Part shown: piece by piece, positions 29,988 to 37,174 of the stretch
Numbering within the stretch: position 1 is the stretch's first letter
Layout of the letters: each line of letters opens with the position of its first letter
NCBI GenBank assembly: GCA_040756475.1
Contig: JBFLZB010000023.1
Coordinates: 1 to 37,174 of the forward strand
Source: Thermodesulfobacteriota bacterium
Lineage (GTDB): Bacteria > Desulfobacterota > Deferrisomatia > Deferrisomatales > JACRMM01
Direction: 5' to 3'
DNA: 37,174 nucleotides
The notes under the pieces: generated by a model
The model's input: only the letters and a program-made list of their open reading frames with translations
Database searches by the model: none
What the model was told of the DNA's origin: nothing
Position numbers and translations under genes: made by a program

Positions 29988-30545
29988 GTGAAGCGGATGA
30001 GAAGAACGCGGTCTTCTGCGGCCCCCCTGGGCGCTTTGCTGCTCGGCATCCTCTTCCTGGGCGGCTGCAGCGTGGTGAACCCCTACCGGAGCGACTTCAA
30101 GTGCCCGCCCCTGGACGACGGGAAGTGCATCAGCGTCGGGGAGGCCTACGACGAGGCCCTCGGTTTCGGCCGAGACCTCGCTCCCCACCGGGACTGCCCC
30201 CGGGAGATCGTGAAGGAGCCCCCCTGCGAGCCGTGCCCCAACTGGCCGGACTGCGGGGACGATTGGTGCCCGGAGGTCGCGACCCCGGAGCCCTGCGAGG
30301 AGCCTCCGGAGCCTCCGACGCCCACCCCGGCCGAGGCGTACCAGGGGGCGCTCTACCGTCGGTTGGCCGGCCTGGTGCAGGAGCCGCACACGCCGCTGGT
30401 GGCTCCCCCGGAGGTCCTCCGGGTCTGGCTCCTGCCCTACGAGGGGGAGGGGGGCGAGCTCTTCATGGAGCGCTACGTCTACGTGATGGTGAAGGGGCCC
30501 CGCTGGGTGCTCGGCACCTACCTCACGGAGCAGGAGAGGAAGTGA
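29988..30545 (+). CDS. traV: TraV outer-membrane lipoprotein
   Basis: GTG 29988, or ATG 29997, opens a lipoprotein with lipobox FLGGC (Cys27 from the GTG). The TraV signature NPYRSDFKCPPLDDGKCISV follows, then a Cys/Pro-rich section with pairs of Cys (CEPCPNWPDCGDDWC). A C-terminal part ends VKGPRWVLGTYL. TraV anchors the TraK/TraB ring to the outer membrane. Its stop shares one base with the traC start (TGATG). Confidence 0.88.
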   Translation: MKRMRRTRSSAAPLGALLLGILFLGGCSVVNPYRSDFKCPPLDDGKCISVGEAYDEALGFGRDLAPHRDCPREIVKEPPCEPCPNWPDCGDDWCPEVATPEPCEEPPEPPTPTPAEAYQGALYRRLAGLVQEPHTPLVAPPEVLRVWLLPYEGEGGELFMERYVYVMVKGPRWVLGTYLTEQERK

Positions 30546-33049
30546 TGCTGGCTCAACTACGGTCCTTCGGCCAGCGGGTGCGGGACGCCTCAGAGCAGGG
30601 CCTGCGGTTCTCGGATCTCCTCCGGGCGGCCGACCGCCACCCCTTCTCGGTCTACCTCCCCTGGCTCGCCTACGACGGGGAGACCGACACCTATGTCCTC
30701 CAGGACGGCACCGTGGGGGCGCTGTGGGAGTGCCACCCGCTCGCCTTCGCCTCGGCCCAGACAGCGAACGGTCTCGATGGCCTCTTCCGGCTCGGCCTCC
30801 CTGAGGGCTCGGTCCTCCAGTTCGTGCTCCACGCCGACCCCCATCTGGAGGGGCACCTGGCCTCCTATCGAGAGTTGAAGACCCGGGCCGACCCGACGGT
30901 GGAGGCCTGCGTCGCCGAGTTCACGGCCTTCCTCCGGGAGGGCACGGCGGGGATCGCCAAGCTCGCCGGCATCCCGGCCCGGGACTTCCGGCTTTTCGTG
31001 GGGCTCAAGGTCCCCATGGACAAGACCTCGCCGCTTCGCTGGGAGGACCTCCGGGCGAGCACCGAGGAGATCCTCCAGGGCGCCTCCCTCTGGCCCCGGA
31101 GCGTGACGCCCGAGGCCTTGCTCGCCTGGGCGCGGCGGCTCTTCAACGACGACGCCGGAGGGAACGCCGCCCACTACGACGCCGAGCGCGCGATCCGCGA
31201 CCAGGTGATCTACGCGGAGACCGGGATCGGGGACCAGGGCCGCCACCTCGCCATCGGCGAGAACGCCTGGGCCTGCCTCACCCCCAAGGCGAACCCCAAG
31301 GAGGTGGACCTCTTCAGCACGAACCAACTCGCCGGCGGGGTGTGGGGCCTGGTGAGCGACGCCGACCAGATCCAGACGCCGTTCCTCCTCTCTCTGAACC
31401 TGATCTTCGAGAGCCTCGCGCCCCGGCTCCACGCCAAATGCAACCTGGTCCTGGGACAGGGCGCGGCCGGGAGCTTCGCCCCGAGCCTCGCCCGGAAAAA
31501 GGAGGAGTACCTCCGCGCCGTGGACTCGCTCGAGCGCGGGGCGGTCTTCGTCCGGGCCCTTCCGACCCTCTGGGTCTGGGGGAGGGACAAGCAGCTCGTG
31601 GCCGAGGCTCTGACCCGCGCCAAGCGCATCTGGGAAAACTCGGGCTACGTCATGCAGCAGGACCGGGGGATCCTGAAGGTCCTCTTCCTCCTCTCGCTCC
31701 CGTTCGGGCTCTACCTCCAGGGAAAGAACCTCGAGAACATCGCCCGAGACGCGATCGTGGACTCCGAGGCCGCGACCGCGATCCTCCCCGTCCAGGCCGA
31801 CTTCGCCGGCGGGGGGAAGCCCGCGCTCCTCTTCGTCGGCCGGAAGGGCCAGCTCGCGACCTTGGACTTCTTCGACGCCCGGGCGAACAACCACAACTTC
31901 CTCATCGCCGCGGAGAGCGGCTCGGGGAAGAGCTTCCTCACCAACTACGTCGCCTACAACTACTGGGCGAACGAGGCCATGGTCCGCGTCGTGGACATCG
32001 GCGGGAGCTACAAGAAGCTCGCCCGGATCACGAACGGCCGCTACATCGACTTCGGCGAGGCCGGAGCGGGCGGGAAGCCCCTGTGCCTCAACCCCTTCAC
32101 CCACATCGTGGAGCCCGAGCACGAGCTCCAGGTGGTGGACGCGGTGGTGGCGCAGATGATCTACAGCCGCTCCGGCGCCCGGCCCTCGGAGACCGAGAGC
32201 TCGCTCATCCGCTCGGCGGTTCAGTGGGCCTGGGCCCAGGAGGAGAACGAGGCCGACGTCGACGCGATCTACCACTTTCTGGCGAACCTGAAGGAGGTGC
32301 CGGGTCTCGAGGACGCCCCCATGCTCAAACACCCCAAGATCGTCGAGCAGGCCGGGATGCTCTCCTTCAACCTCCGGGAGTTCACGAGCCAGGGGACCTT
32401 CGGGCGCTACTTCAACGGGCGCTCGACCTTCGACATTCGATCGGACGAGTTCGTGGTCCTGGAGCTCGAGCACCTCAAGGGCCAGACCTCGCTCTTCCGG
32501 GTGGTGACGCTGCTCGTGATCAACGCCGTCACCCAGGACCTCTACCTCTCCGACCGCTCCCGGGAGCGGTTCGTCATGTTCGACGAGGCCTGGCAGTTCC
32601 TGGAGCACGAGGCCGACACCCTCACCCAGGTGATCAACGAGGGCTACCGCCGGGCCCGCAAGTACCAGGGCTCCTTCGGGATCATCGTGCAGTCGATCGA
32701 GGACCTGGCCCAGTTCGGGAAGGTGGGCCAGGTGATCCTGAACAACAGCTCCTTCAAGCTCTTTCTCCAGTCCTCGGGGTTCCACAAGGCGAAGCAGAAG
32801 GGCCTCGTCGACTACGACGACTTCACCATGCGCATCCTCCAGAGCCTGGCCTCCAAGAAGGGGGACTACTCGGAGATCTTCGCCGACACGCCCTTCGGGG
32901 TCGGGGTGCTCCGCCTCGTGGTGGACCCCTTCTTCTACGGGGTCTGCACCTCGAACGGGAAGGAGAACGCCGCGATCGAGCGGGCCGTGGCCCGGGGGAT
33001 GACGTACGCCGAGGCGATCCGCCGCATGCTGGAGGAGCGGGATGCTTAG
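30545..33049 (+). CDS. traC: TraC, VirB4-like transfer ATPase
   Basis: The 834-residue ATPase has an N-terminal TraC/VirB4 domain. The catalytic part has Walker A AESGSGKS (residues 456-463) and Walker B RFVMFDEAWQ (Asp680, Glu681). The later motif GSFGIIVQSIEDLAQFG is also typical. It powers pilus assembly and DNA transfer at the inner membrane. The start overlaps traV by one base and the stop overlaps the next gene by eight. Length is close to that of F TraC (about 875). Confidence 0.94.
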   Translation: MLAQLRSFGQRVRDASEQGLRFSDLLRAADRHPFSVYLPWLAYDGETDTYVLQDGTVGALWECHPLAFASAQTANGLDGLFRLGLPEGSVLQFVLHADPHLEGHLASYRELKTRADPTVEACVAEFTAFLREGTAGIAKLAGIPARDFRLFVGLKVPMDKTSPLRWEDLRASTEEILQGASLWPRSVTPEALLAWARRLFNDDAGGNAAHYDAERAIRDQVIYAETGIGDQGRHLAIGENAWACLTPKANPKEVDLFSTNQLAGGVWGLVSDADQIQTPFLLSLNLIFESLAPRLHAKCNLVLGQGAAGSFAPSLARKKEEYLRAVDSLERGAVFVRALPTLWVWGRDKQLVAEALTRAKRIWENSGYVMQQDRGILKVLFLLSLPFGLYLQGKNLENIARDAIVDSEAATAILPVQADFAGGGKPALLFVGRKGQLATLDFFDARANNHNFLIAAESGSGKSFLTNYVAYNYWANEAMVRVVDIGGSYKKLARITNGRYIDFGEAGAGGKPLCLNPFTHIVEPEHELQVVDAVVAQMIYSRSGARPSETESSLIRSAVQWAWAQEENEADVDAIYHFLANLKEVPGLEDAPMLKHPKIVEQAGMLSFNLREFTSQGTFGRYFNGRSTFDIRSDEFVVLELEHLKGQTSLFRVVTLLVINAVTQDLYLSDRSRERFVMFDEAWQFLEHEADTLTQVINEGYRRARKYQGSFGIIVQSIEDLAQFGKVGQVILNNSSFKLFLQSSGFHKAKQKGLVDYDDFTMRILQSLASKKGDYSEIFADTPFGVGVLRLVVDPFFYGVCTSNGKENAAIERAVARGMTYAEAIRRMLEERDA

Positions 33050-35039
33050 CGGAAGCGGCAAGGCCGCCATCGCGGCACTGCTCTGGGCCGGGGTCTTCGG
33101 AGGGAACGCCGTGGCCGGCGAAGCCGAGGACGCGGCGAGCGCCGCCTACGGGCAGGTCCACTCCGCCTACGGGCGAAAGGACGTTTTCCGGCAGAGCGCG
33201 ACGCTCCCCTTGACCTCGGGCGGCACGCCCATGGAGACCCTGGACGGAGAGACCGCCTTCTCCGCCCAGCTGGCCGCCCCATCGAGCGAGGCCTACCTCA
33301 CCGTCCTCGCCCAGCCCGCCGGGACCGGGGACCTCCAGGTGGTGCAGGTGAGCCAGGACACGGACCTCGACGGCACTCCAGATGCCCTCTACACCGTTCC
33401 CTTCTGGGTCTCCGGCGTCTGCGCCAACGGGGTCATCGGCTGCCAGCCGGGGACCTGGTCGAGCTGCCGCTTCCACGAGTGGGTGGCCGACGGCTCCGGC
33501 CGGGTGGGCCTCAGGGAGGTCCCGGCCTCGTCCCTGGGGGGCTGCTACTGCCTCAACAACGACTGCGGCTCGAACCTGGTGTGGACAAACCTCGCTTTGG
33601 TCCTCCAGGACCTGGGGGGCGGCGCCGTGGGCGCGACCCAGGCGGCTCGGCCAGACTTCTCGGTCTCCGAGGTCCGGGTGGACCCGCCGACCATCACCTA
33701 CTACGGGCAGCGGGTTGGGGACGCGGCGCCCGGCCCGGCCACCGCGGTCACCCAGCAGCGCTACTACCGGGACACCCCGGCGTTCGACGCCGACGCCCAG
33801 GCCGAGCTCCTGACCCAGAGCGGCGACCCGGAGAGCCTCTACAGCCTTACCACCGGCGCCATGACCCGGGCCGGCACCGGCGCGAGCCGCTCCGCCTGCA
33901 CGGTGGAGCGAAGCGTCACCCTGGAGGAGGTGACCTGGGCCGACATCCTGGAGGACCGGGGCGGCACCGAGGGGTCCTTCACGGTTGCGATCGACCCGGC
34001 GACCGGCCGGACGGTCGTCCAGTGGGTCCTGGGGCGGCACACGGCGTCGAGCTGGATGCCGGACAACAGCATCGTGGATCAGACCCGGGAGCTCTACGTC
34101 GCCCGTCCCGGACGGGTCACACGGGCCGTCCTCACCGAGGTCCACGCCGACGACACGACCCTGGTGGTGCTCGGCGGCACCGTGGTCTTCGGGCAGCCGC
34201 GGCTCTGCGACTTCGACGGCACGGGGTGCAGCCGCACCGCCGGGAACACCACCTCCTACCCCAACCTGGACGTCACGGCGCACTTCCGAAGCCCCGGGCT
34301 CCTCCAGGGGAACGCGCGGGTCTTCGTGGGGAACAACGGCGAGGGGTACGCCGTGATCCGGATCGAGGTGGACGAGAGCTGTGACCCCGTGGAGGCGGTG
34401 GCCAACCTCTGCGCCGGCTTCGAGGCGGACCCGGACTGCACGCTCCAGGACGAGGCGGTGGACGGCGTCGTCACCGTCCGGAACGCGAACCCCACCGGCC
34501 TCGTCCCCCTGGGGGAGACCCGCACGATCACCGGCGGGAGCTGCCTTCTGAACGTCACCCCGGCCTGGTGGCGACGGGAGCGGACCTACCTCTGCACCGA
34601 CGCGGCGGCCTTCGACTTCGCCGATGCCGAGGCGCGGCTGGGCGCGATCGATTCCAGTGTGGCCTTCGGGGCCGGCACGCTCACCTACACGGACCGAAGG
34701 CGCGACGAGACCGGCGCGTGGGTGACCGAGGACGGCGCGATCGAGGTCGGCCTCACCCCGGCCCCCGGCGAGTGCGAGCGCGCCTGCAAGACCCGCCGGC
34801 CCCGGGAGAACACCCAGGCGGGGAGCACGGGCCACGTCGCCGACCAACGCCTCAGCACCGAGGGCTACGACCTCTTCTACAAGAGCTGCGGGCCGGACGA
34901 CACCTGCCCTCGGGAGGCCGGCGAGGAGCTCCTCATCCCCTGCCAGTGCATCGACGAGTTCGCCGAGGCGGCCACGGTGCTCCTGTCGCTGCGGGCGGCC
35001 CAGGAGGACCTCATCTGCTCCGACGGGACGAGGAAGTGA
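33042..35039 (+). CDS. TraN-like Cys-rich exported protein, N-terminal type
   Basis: The 665-residue product has a signal peptide (AIAALLWAGVFGGNAVAG). A large beta-rich body with many cysteines contains SGVCANGVIGCQPGTWSSC, GGCYCLNNDCGSN, CTLQDEAVDGVVTVRN and AWWRRERTYLC. The last two resemble the central part of long TraN adhesins. It ends with a Cys-rich tail (ECERACKTRR, SCGPDDTC, IPCQCIDEF). It lacks the C-terminal TraN block, which is on the next gene. Together the two could make a split mating-pair stabilisation protein. The match to TraN is from memory of motifs, so moderate. Confidence 0.6.
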   Translation: MLSGSGKAAIAALLWAGVFGGNAVAGEAEDAASAAYGQVHSAYGRKDVFRQSATLPLTSGGTPMETLDGETAFSAQLAAPSSEAYLTVLAQPAGTGDLQVVQVSQDTDLDGTPDALYTVPFWVSGVCANGVIGCQPGTWSSCRFHEWVADGSGRVGLREVPASSLGGCYCLNNDCGSNLVWTNLALVLQDLGGGAVGATQAARPDFSVSEVRVDPPTITYYGQRVGDAAPGPATAVTQQRYYRDTPAFDADAQAELLTQSGDPESLYSLTTGAMTRAGTGASRSACTVERSVTLEEVTWADILEDRGGTEGSFTVAIDPATGRTVVQWVLGRHTASSWMPDNSIVDQTRELYVARPGRVTRAVLTEVHADDTTLVVLGGTVVFGQPRLCDFDGTGCSRTAGNTTSYPNLDVTAHFRSPGLLQGNARVFVGNNGEGYAVIRIEVDESCDPVEAVANLCAGFEADPDCTLQDEAVDGVVTVRNANPTGLVPLGETRTITGGSCLLNVTPAWWRRERTYLCTDAAAFDFADAEARLGAIDSSVAFGAGTLTYTDRRRDETGAWVTEDGAIEVGLTPAPGECERACKTRRPRENTQAGSTGHVADQRLSTEGYDLFYKSCGPDDTCPREAGEELLIPCQCIDEFAEAATVLLSLRAAQEDLICSDGTRK

Positions 35040-35042
35040 GCC

Positions 35043-36116
35043 ATGGGACGAAGAGCGAACCTGCGCCTCACCCTGGGCCTGGCCCTGTCTCTCCTTGTCG
35101 CCGGGACGAGCCAAGGTCTTGCCCAGCTCACGGGCGTCGTCTGCGGCCAGGACCTGGACGGCGACGGGCTCATCGAGGAGGCCGCCGGGGAGCTCGCCAC
35201 CTGCGTGGACGACCTCTGCCCGGTGGGGACGGTGGACTGCACGCCCACCTACGAGGCCCCTGCCTGCCCCGAGGGCGGAGCCCTGGACCCGATCCGGGAC
35301 GTCTGCCAGGTGGAGCCCCTGGCCCGGGTGCCAGTGGTCGTTTGCCCGCCGGGCTACGGGTACGTGGCCCCGCCTCTCGACCGGTGCGAGGCGCCGGTAG
35401 CGTGCGCCACGGGCACCTACGAGCCGGCCGAGGACGGCTGCTACGTGGGGGACCTCACGTGCCCGCTGGGGGGCTACGCCTGCGGGGACTCGGGGGCGGG
35501 CCGGAACCAGTGCTCCCCGAACCCCTGCGTGGACCTCGCGGCCCAGCCCCCGGTGGACACCGAGGCCGACCGCACGGCCTACGGGGACGACGGCACGGTC
35601 GACCCGGCCACCGGTACCTGCTCGGGGCTCTTCCTGATCTTCAACGGCAAACCCTCCGAGTGTCTGCCTCCCGGGTACCAGACCACCTGGTTCGACTGCT
35701 GCGACACCGACCGAGACCGGTTCCTCTTCCTGCGGGAGCAGTGCGGGGAGGAAGCCCTGGAGACAGCCATGGCAAAGGCCGACGAGCGGGCCGTCGACCT
35801 GGGGAGCTACTGCAAGAAGCGCATCCGCTTTATCGGCTGCGTCCAGCGGGCCCGGGTCTACTGCGTCTTCTCCACGAAGCTCGGCCGGATCGTCCAGGAG
35901 CAGGGCCGGCCCCAGCTGCAGGCCTTCGGGGCGACCGGCGGTTGGGGCACGCCGGAGAACCCCCGCTGCGAGGGGTTCACCCCCGAGGAGTTCCAGGCCC
36001 TGGACTTCAGCCAGATCGACTTCTCCGAGTTCTTCGGGGACCTCGCGACCCCGCCTCCGGAGGCCGTCCAGGGCGAGATGCAGGAGCGGATCGATGCCTT
36101 CTACGAGCGGCTGTAG
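35043..36116 (+). CDS. traN: TraN mating-pair stabilisation protein, C-terminal type
   Basis: The 357-residue product has a signal peptide (LTLGLALSLLVAGTSQGLA) and a Cys-rich N-terminal half with repeated VxCPxGxxx units. The C-terminal half has TraN features: LFLIFNGKPSECLPPGYQTT with WFDCCDTDRDRF, YCVFSTKLGRIVQEQGRPQL, and GFTPEEFQALDFSQIDFSEF. TraN stabilises mating pairs at the recipient outer membrane. Full-length F TraN is about 600 residues; here the C-terminal block stands alone with the larger relative upstream. It lies three bases after that gene and overlaps traW. Confidence 0.82.
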   Translation: MGRRANLRLTLGLALSLLVAGTSQGLAQLTGVVCGQDLDGDGLIEEAAGELATCVDDLCPVGTVDCTPTYEAPACPEGGALDPIRDVCQVEPLARVPVVVCPPGYGYVAPPLDRCEAPVACATGTYEPAEDGCYVGDLTCPLGGYACGDSGAGRNQCSPNPCVDLAAQPPVDTEADRTAYGDDGTVDPATGTCSGLFLIFNGKPSECLPPGYQTTWFDCCDTDRDRFLFLREQCGEEALETAMAKADERAVDLGSYCKKRIRFIGCVQRARVYCVFSTKLGRIVQEQGRPQLQAFGATGGWGTPENPRCEGFTPEEFQALDFSQIDFSEFFGDLATPPPEAVQGEMQERIDAFYERL

Positions 36117-36804
36117 GGCTGCCTCGGTCTGGACGATGCTCGGGGTCGCCGTGTTGGTCGCCTCGGCCACTGCCCCTGTCTCGGCTAAGGATCTGGGCCA
36201 GGTGGGCCGGGTCTACCCCATCGCCGAGCCGGACGCCCTCCAGGAGATCGAGGAGCGGGCCGCGGCGATCCGCTGGGAGGAGGTCCTGCCCGAGGAGAAG
36301 CGGCGGTCTCTGGTCCTGGACTACCGCCCCGTGGACTTGGCGTCCCTGCCTCGGGCCGGGGAGGAGAGGACCCGGCTGGTGGACATGACCTACACCTTGG
36401 AGGTGGACCTCCCGGACGGGAAGGGCGGGATCCTCTACCCCAAGGGGTTCGCTTTCAACCCCCTGGAGTACGTCTTCTACCCGAATGTCCTCGTGGTCCT
36501 GGACGGGGACGACCCGGAGCAGGTCGCCTGGTTCCGGGAGTCCCGCCTGGCCCGGGATCCCCGGGTGCGGCTCCTCCTCTCCGGGGGGAGCTGGTCCGAG
36601 GTGGGTGCCGCACTGGGGCGCCCTGTCTTCTACCTTACGAGCCCCCTCCGGCAGCGGCTCCGGCTGGAGGCCGTTCCCTCAGTCGTATGGCAGGCCGCGA
36701 AGGCCATGGAGGTGAGAGAGATCGATGTGGCGAAGAGCAGGGAGGTGGCCGGGGCCGAGACCGCAGCCCAGATCAGGAGTGAGGCCCATGAGCCGGACCC
36801 GTAG
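36094..36804 (+). CDS. traW: TraW pilus assembly protein
   Basis: The 236-residue product (ATG 36094, AGGAG upstream, 23-base overlap with traN) has a signal peptide ending ATAPVSA. The TraW opening DLGQVGRVYPIAEPDALQEI follows. Later blocks are ILYPKGFAFNPLEYVFYPNV and LLSGGSWSEVGAALGRPVFY. TraW works with TraU and TrbC in pilus assembly in the periplasm. ATG 36136 is an alternative start with a weaker ribosome site. The end overlaps traU by 17 bases. Confidence 0.9.
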   Translation: MPSTSGCRAASVWTMLGVAVLVASATAPVSAKDLGQVGRVYPIAEPDALQEIEERAAAIRWEEVLPEEKRRSLVLDYRPVDLASLPRAGEERTRLVDMTYTLEVDLPDGKGGILYPKGFAFNPLEYVFYPNVLVVLDGDDPEQVAWFRESRLARDPRVRLLLSGGSWSEVGAALGRPVFYLTSPLRQRLRLEAVPSVVWQAAKAMEVREIDVAKSREVAGAETAAQIRSEAHEPDP

Positions 36805-37174
36805 CCTTCTAGGCTGGGCCTGTCTCGCTCTCGTTCTCGTGCTGAGCGCAACGCCGGCCAGGGCCGGGAGACCCCTGAACCCGGTCGCGGACATCGCCTG
36901 GCAGGAGATCTTCCCCATCTCCATCGCGGGGATCGAGATCCGGGGGAACGACAGCTCGAGCCCGAGCGGCTTCTCGGCCATCTCGAGCCCGGTGTGCACC
37001 TGCCCGGCGCCGCCACCCGTCTTCGTGCGGGTGGGGATCCCGGTGGGCCTCTGGGAGCCGGCCCGGCTCATCGAGACGGTGAAGGACGCGGGCTACTTCC
37101 CTTCCCTGGGGGTCACCATGGACCTCGGCGGTCACCGGGACGGCTCCCGAGGGAGCCACGCCTCCGGCGCGACC
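36788..37174 (+). CDS. traU: TraU, partial at the window end
   Basis: From ATG 36788, 129 codons are visible before the window ends. A signal peptide (ACLALVLVLSATPARA) is followed by NPVADIAWQEIFPISIAGIE, SSPVCTCPAPPPVFVRVGIP and LWEPARLIETVKDAGYFPSL, as in TraU. The usual CWxC before FPI is AWQE here, and the Cys usually found just before xxLG is Tyr. TraU is a periplasmic protein for DNA transfer and pilus assembly. The rest lies beyond the window. Confidence 0.88.
   Translation, partial: MSRTRSLLGWACLALVLVLSATPARAGRPLNPVADIAWQEIFPISIAGIEIRGNDSSSPSGFSAISSPVCTCPAPPPVFVRVGIPVGLWEPARLIETVKDAGYFPSLGVTMDLGGHRDGSRGSHASGAT

Noticed and set aside
32823-36170. Very long minus-strand open frame opposite the TraC/TraN/TraW genes
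   Set aside because: It has no recognisable domain, is Gly/Arg/Ala/Pro-biased, and lies antisense to genes with clear motifs; it is a GC-content shadow.

Overview
The window is GC-rich bacterial DNA with tightly packed genes. Multihaem c-type cytochromes, a system II cytochrome c maturation pair (ResB/CcsA), several TlpA-like thioredoxins and lipoproteins suggest a Gram-negative, haem-rich, probably anaerobic or metal-respiring organism of the old deltaproteobacterial groups (Desulfuromonadota/Desulfobacterota-like). That placement is an inference from gene content; no marker gene is present.

Region A (33-10463, all minus strand) is a periplasmic redox and cytochrome region. Read in the direction of transcription it starts with a promoter (10434-10463) and a small Cys-rich exported protein. 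Next come a ResB-like protein, a NapH-like membrane iron-sulfur protein and a two-helix membrane protein. Then follow TlpA, a beta-helix lipoprotein, an 8-CXXCH cytochrome, a 7-CXXCH cytochrome, TlpA and a beta-helix protein. The region closes with a PhnD-type binding protein whose signal peptide is out of frame, a TlpA lipoprotein, a YidD-domain protein and a 20-codon peptide gene at the window edge. Genes overlap by ATGA/GTGA at several junctions. The TlpA/beta-helix/cytochrome set occurs twice.

Region B (10636-22064, minus strand) is a heavy-metal efflux and cytochrome c maturation region. From a promoter at 22035-22064 it holds a second Cys-rich exported protein, ResB, CcsA and a DsbC-like protein with a haem-type CXXCH. 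These are followed by a His-rich exported protein, a CzcC/CusC outer-membrane factor, a CusB-like adaptor, a CusA-like RND pump, a PII-like protein and two related lipoproteins. Strong hairpins sit at three places in this operon.

Region C (22309-23564, plus strand) is a compact mercury-type operon: a classic 19-bp-spacer MerR promoter, merR, a MerC-like membrane protein and a small thioredoxin-like protein. No merA is present.

Region D (23714-37174) looks like part of an integrative or conjugative element. A divergent pair, an XRE repressor-like gene read from a near-consensus promoter as a probable leaderless message and a sigma-factor-like gene, precedes an F-type (MPF-F) conjugation operon. 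Its order is a small exported protein, DsbC, TraA pilin, TraL, TraE, TraK, TraB, TraV, TraC, two TraN-like proteins, TraW, and TraU cut by the window end. An intrinsic terminator with a competing hairpin lies just after the pilin gene. No integrase, relaxase, tRNA, att site or CRISPR array was recognised.
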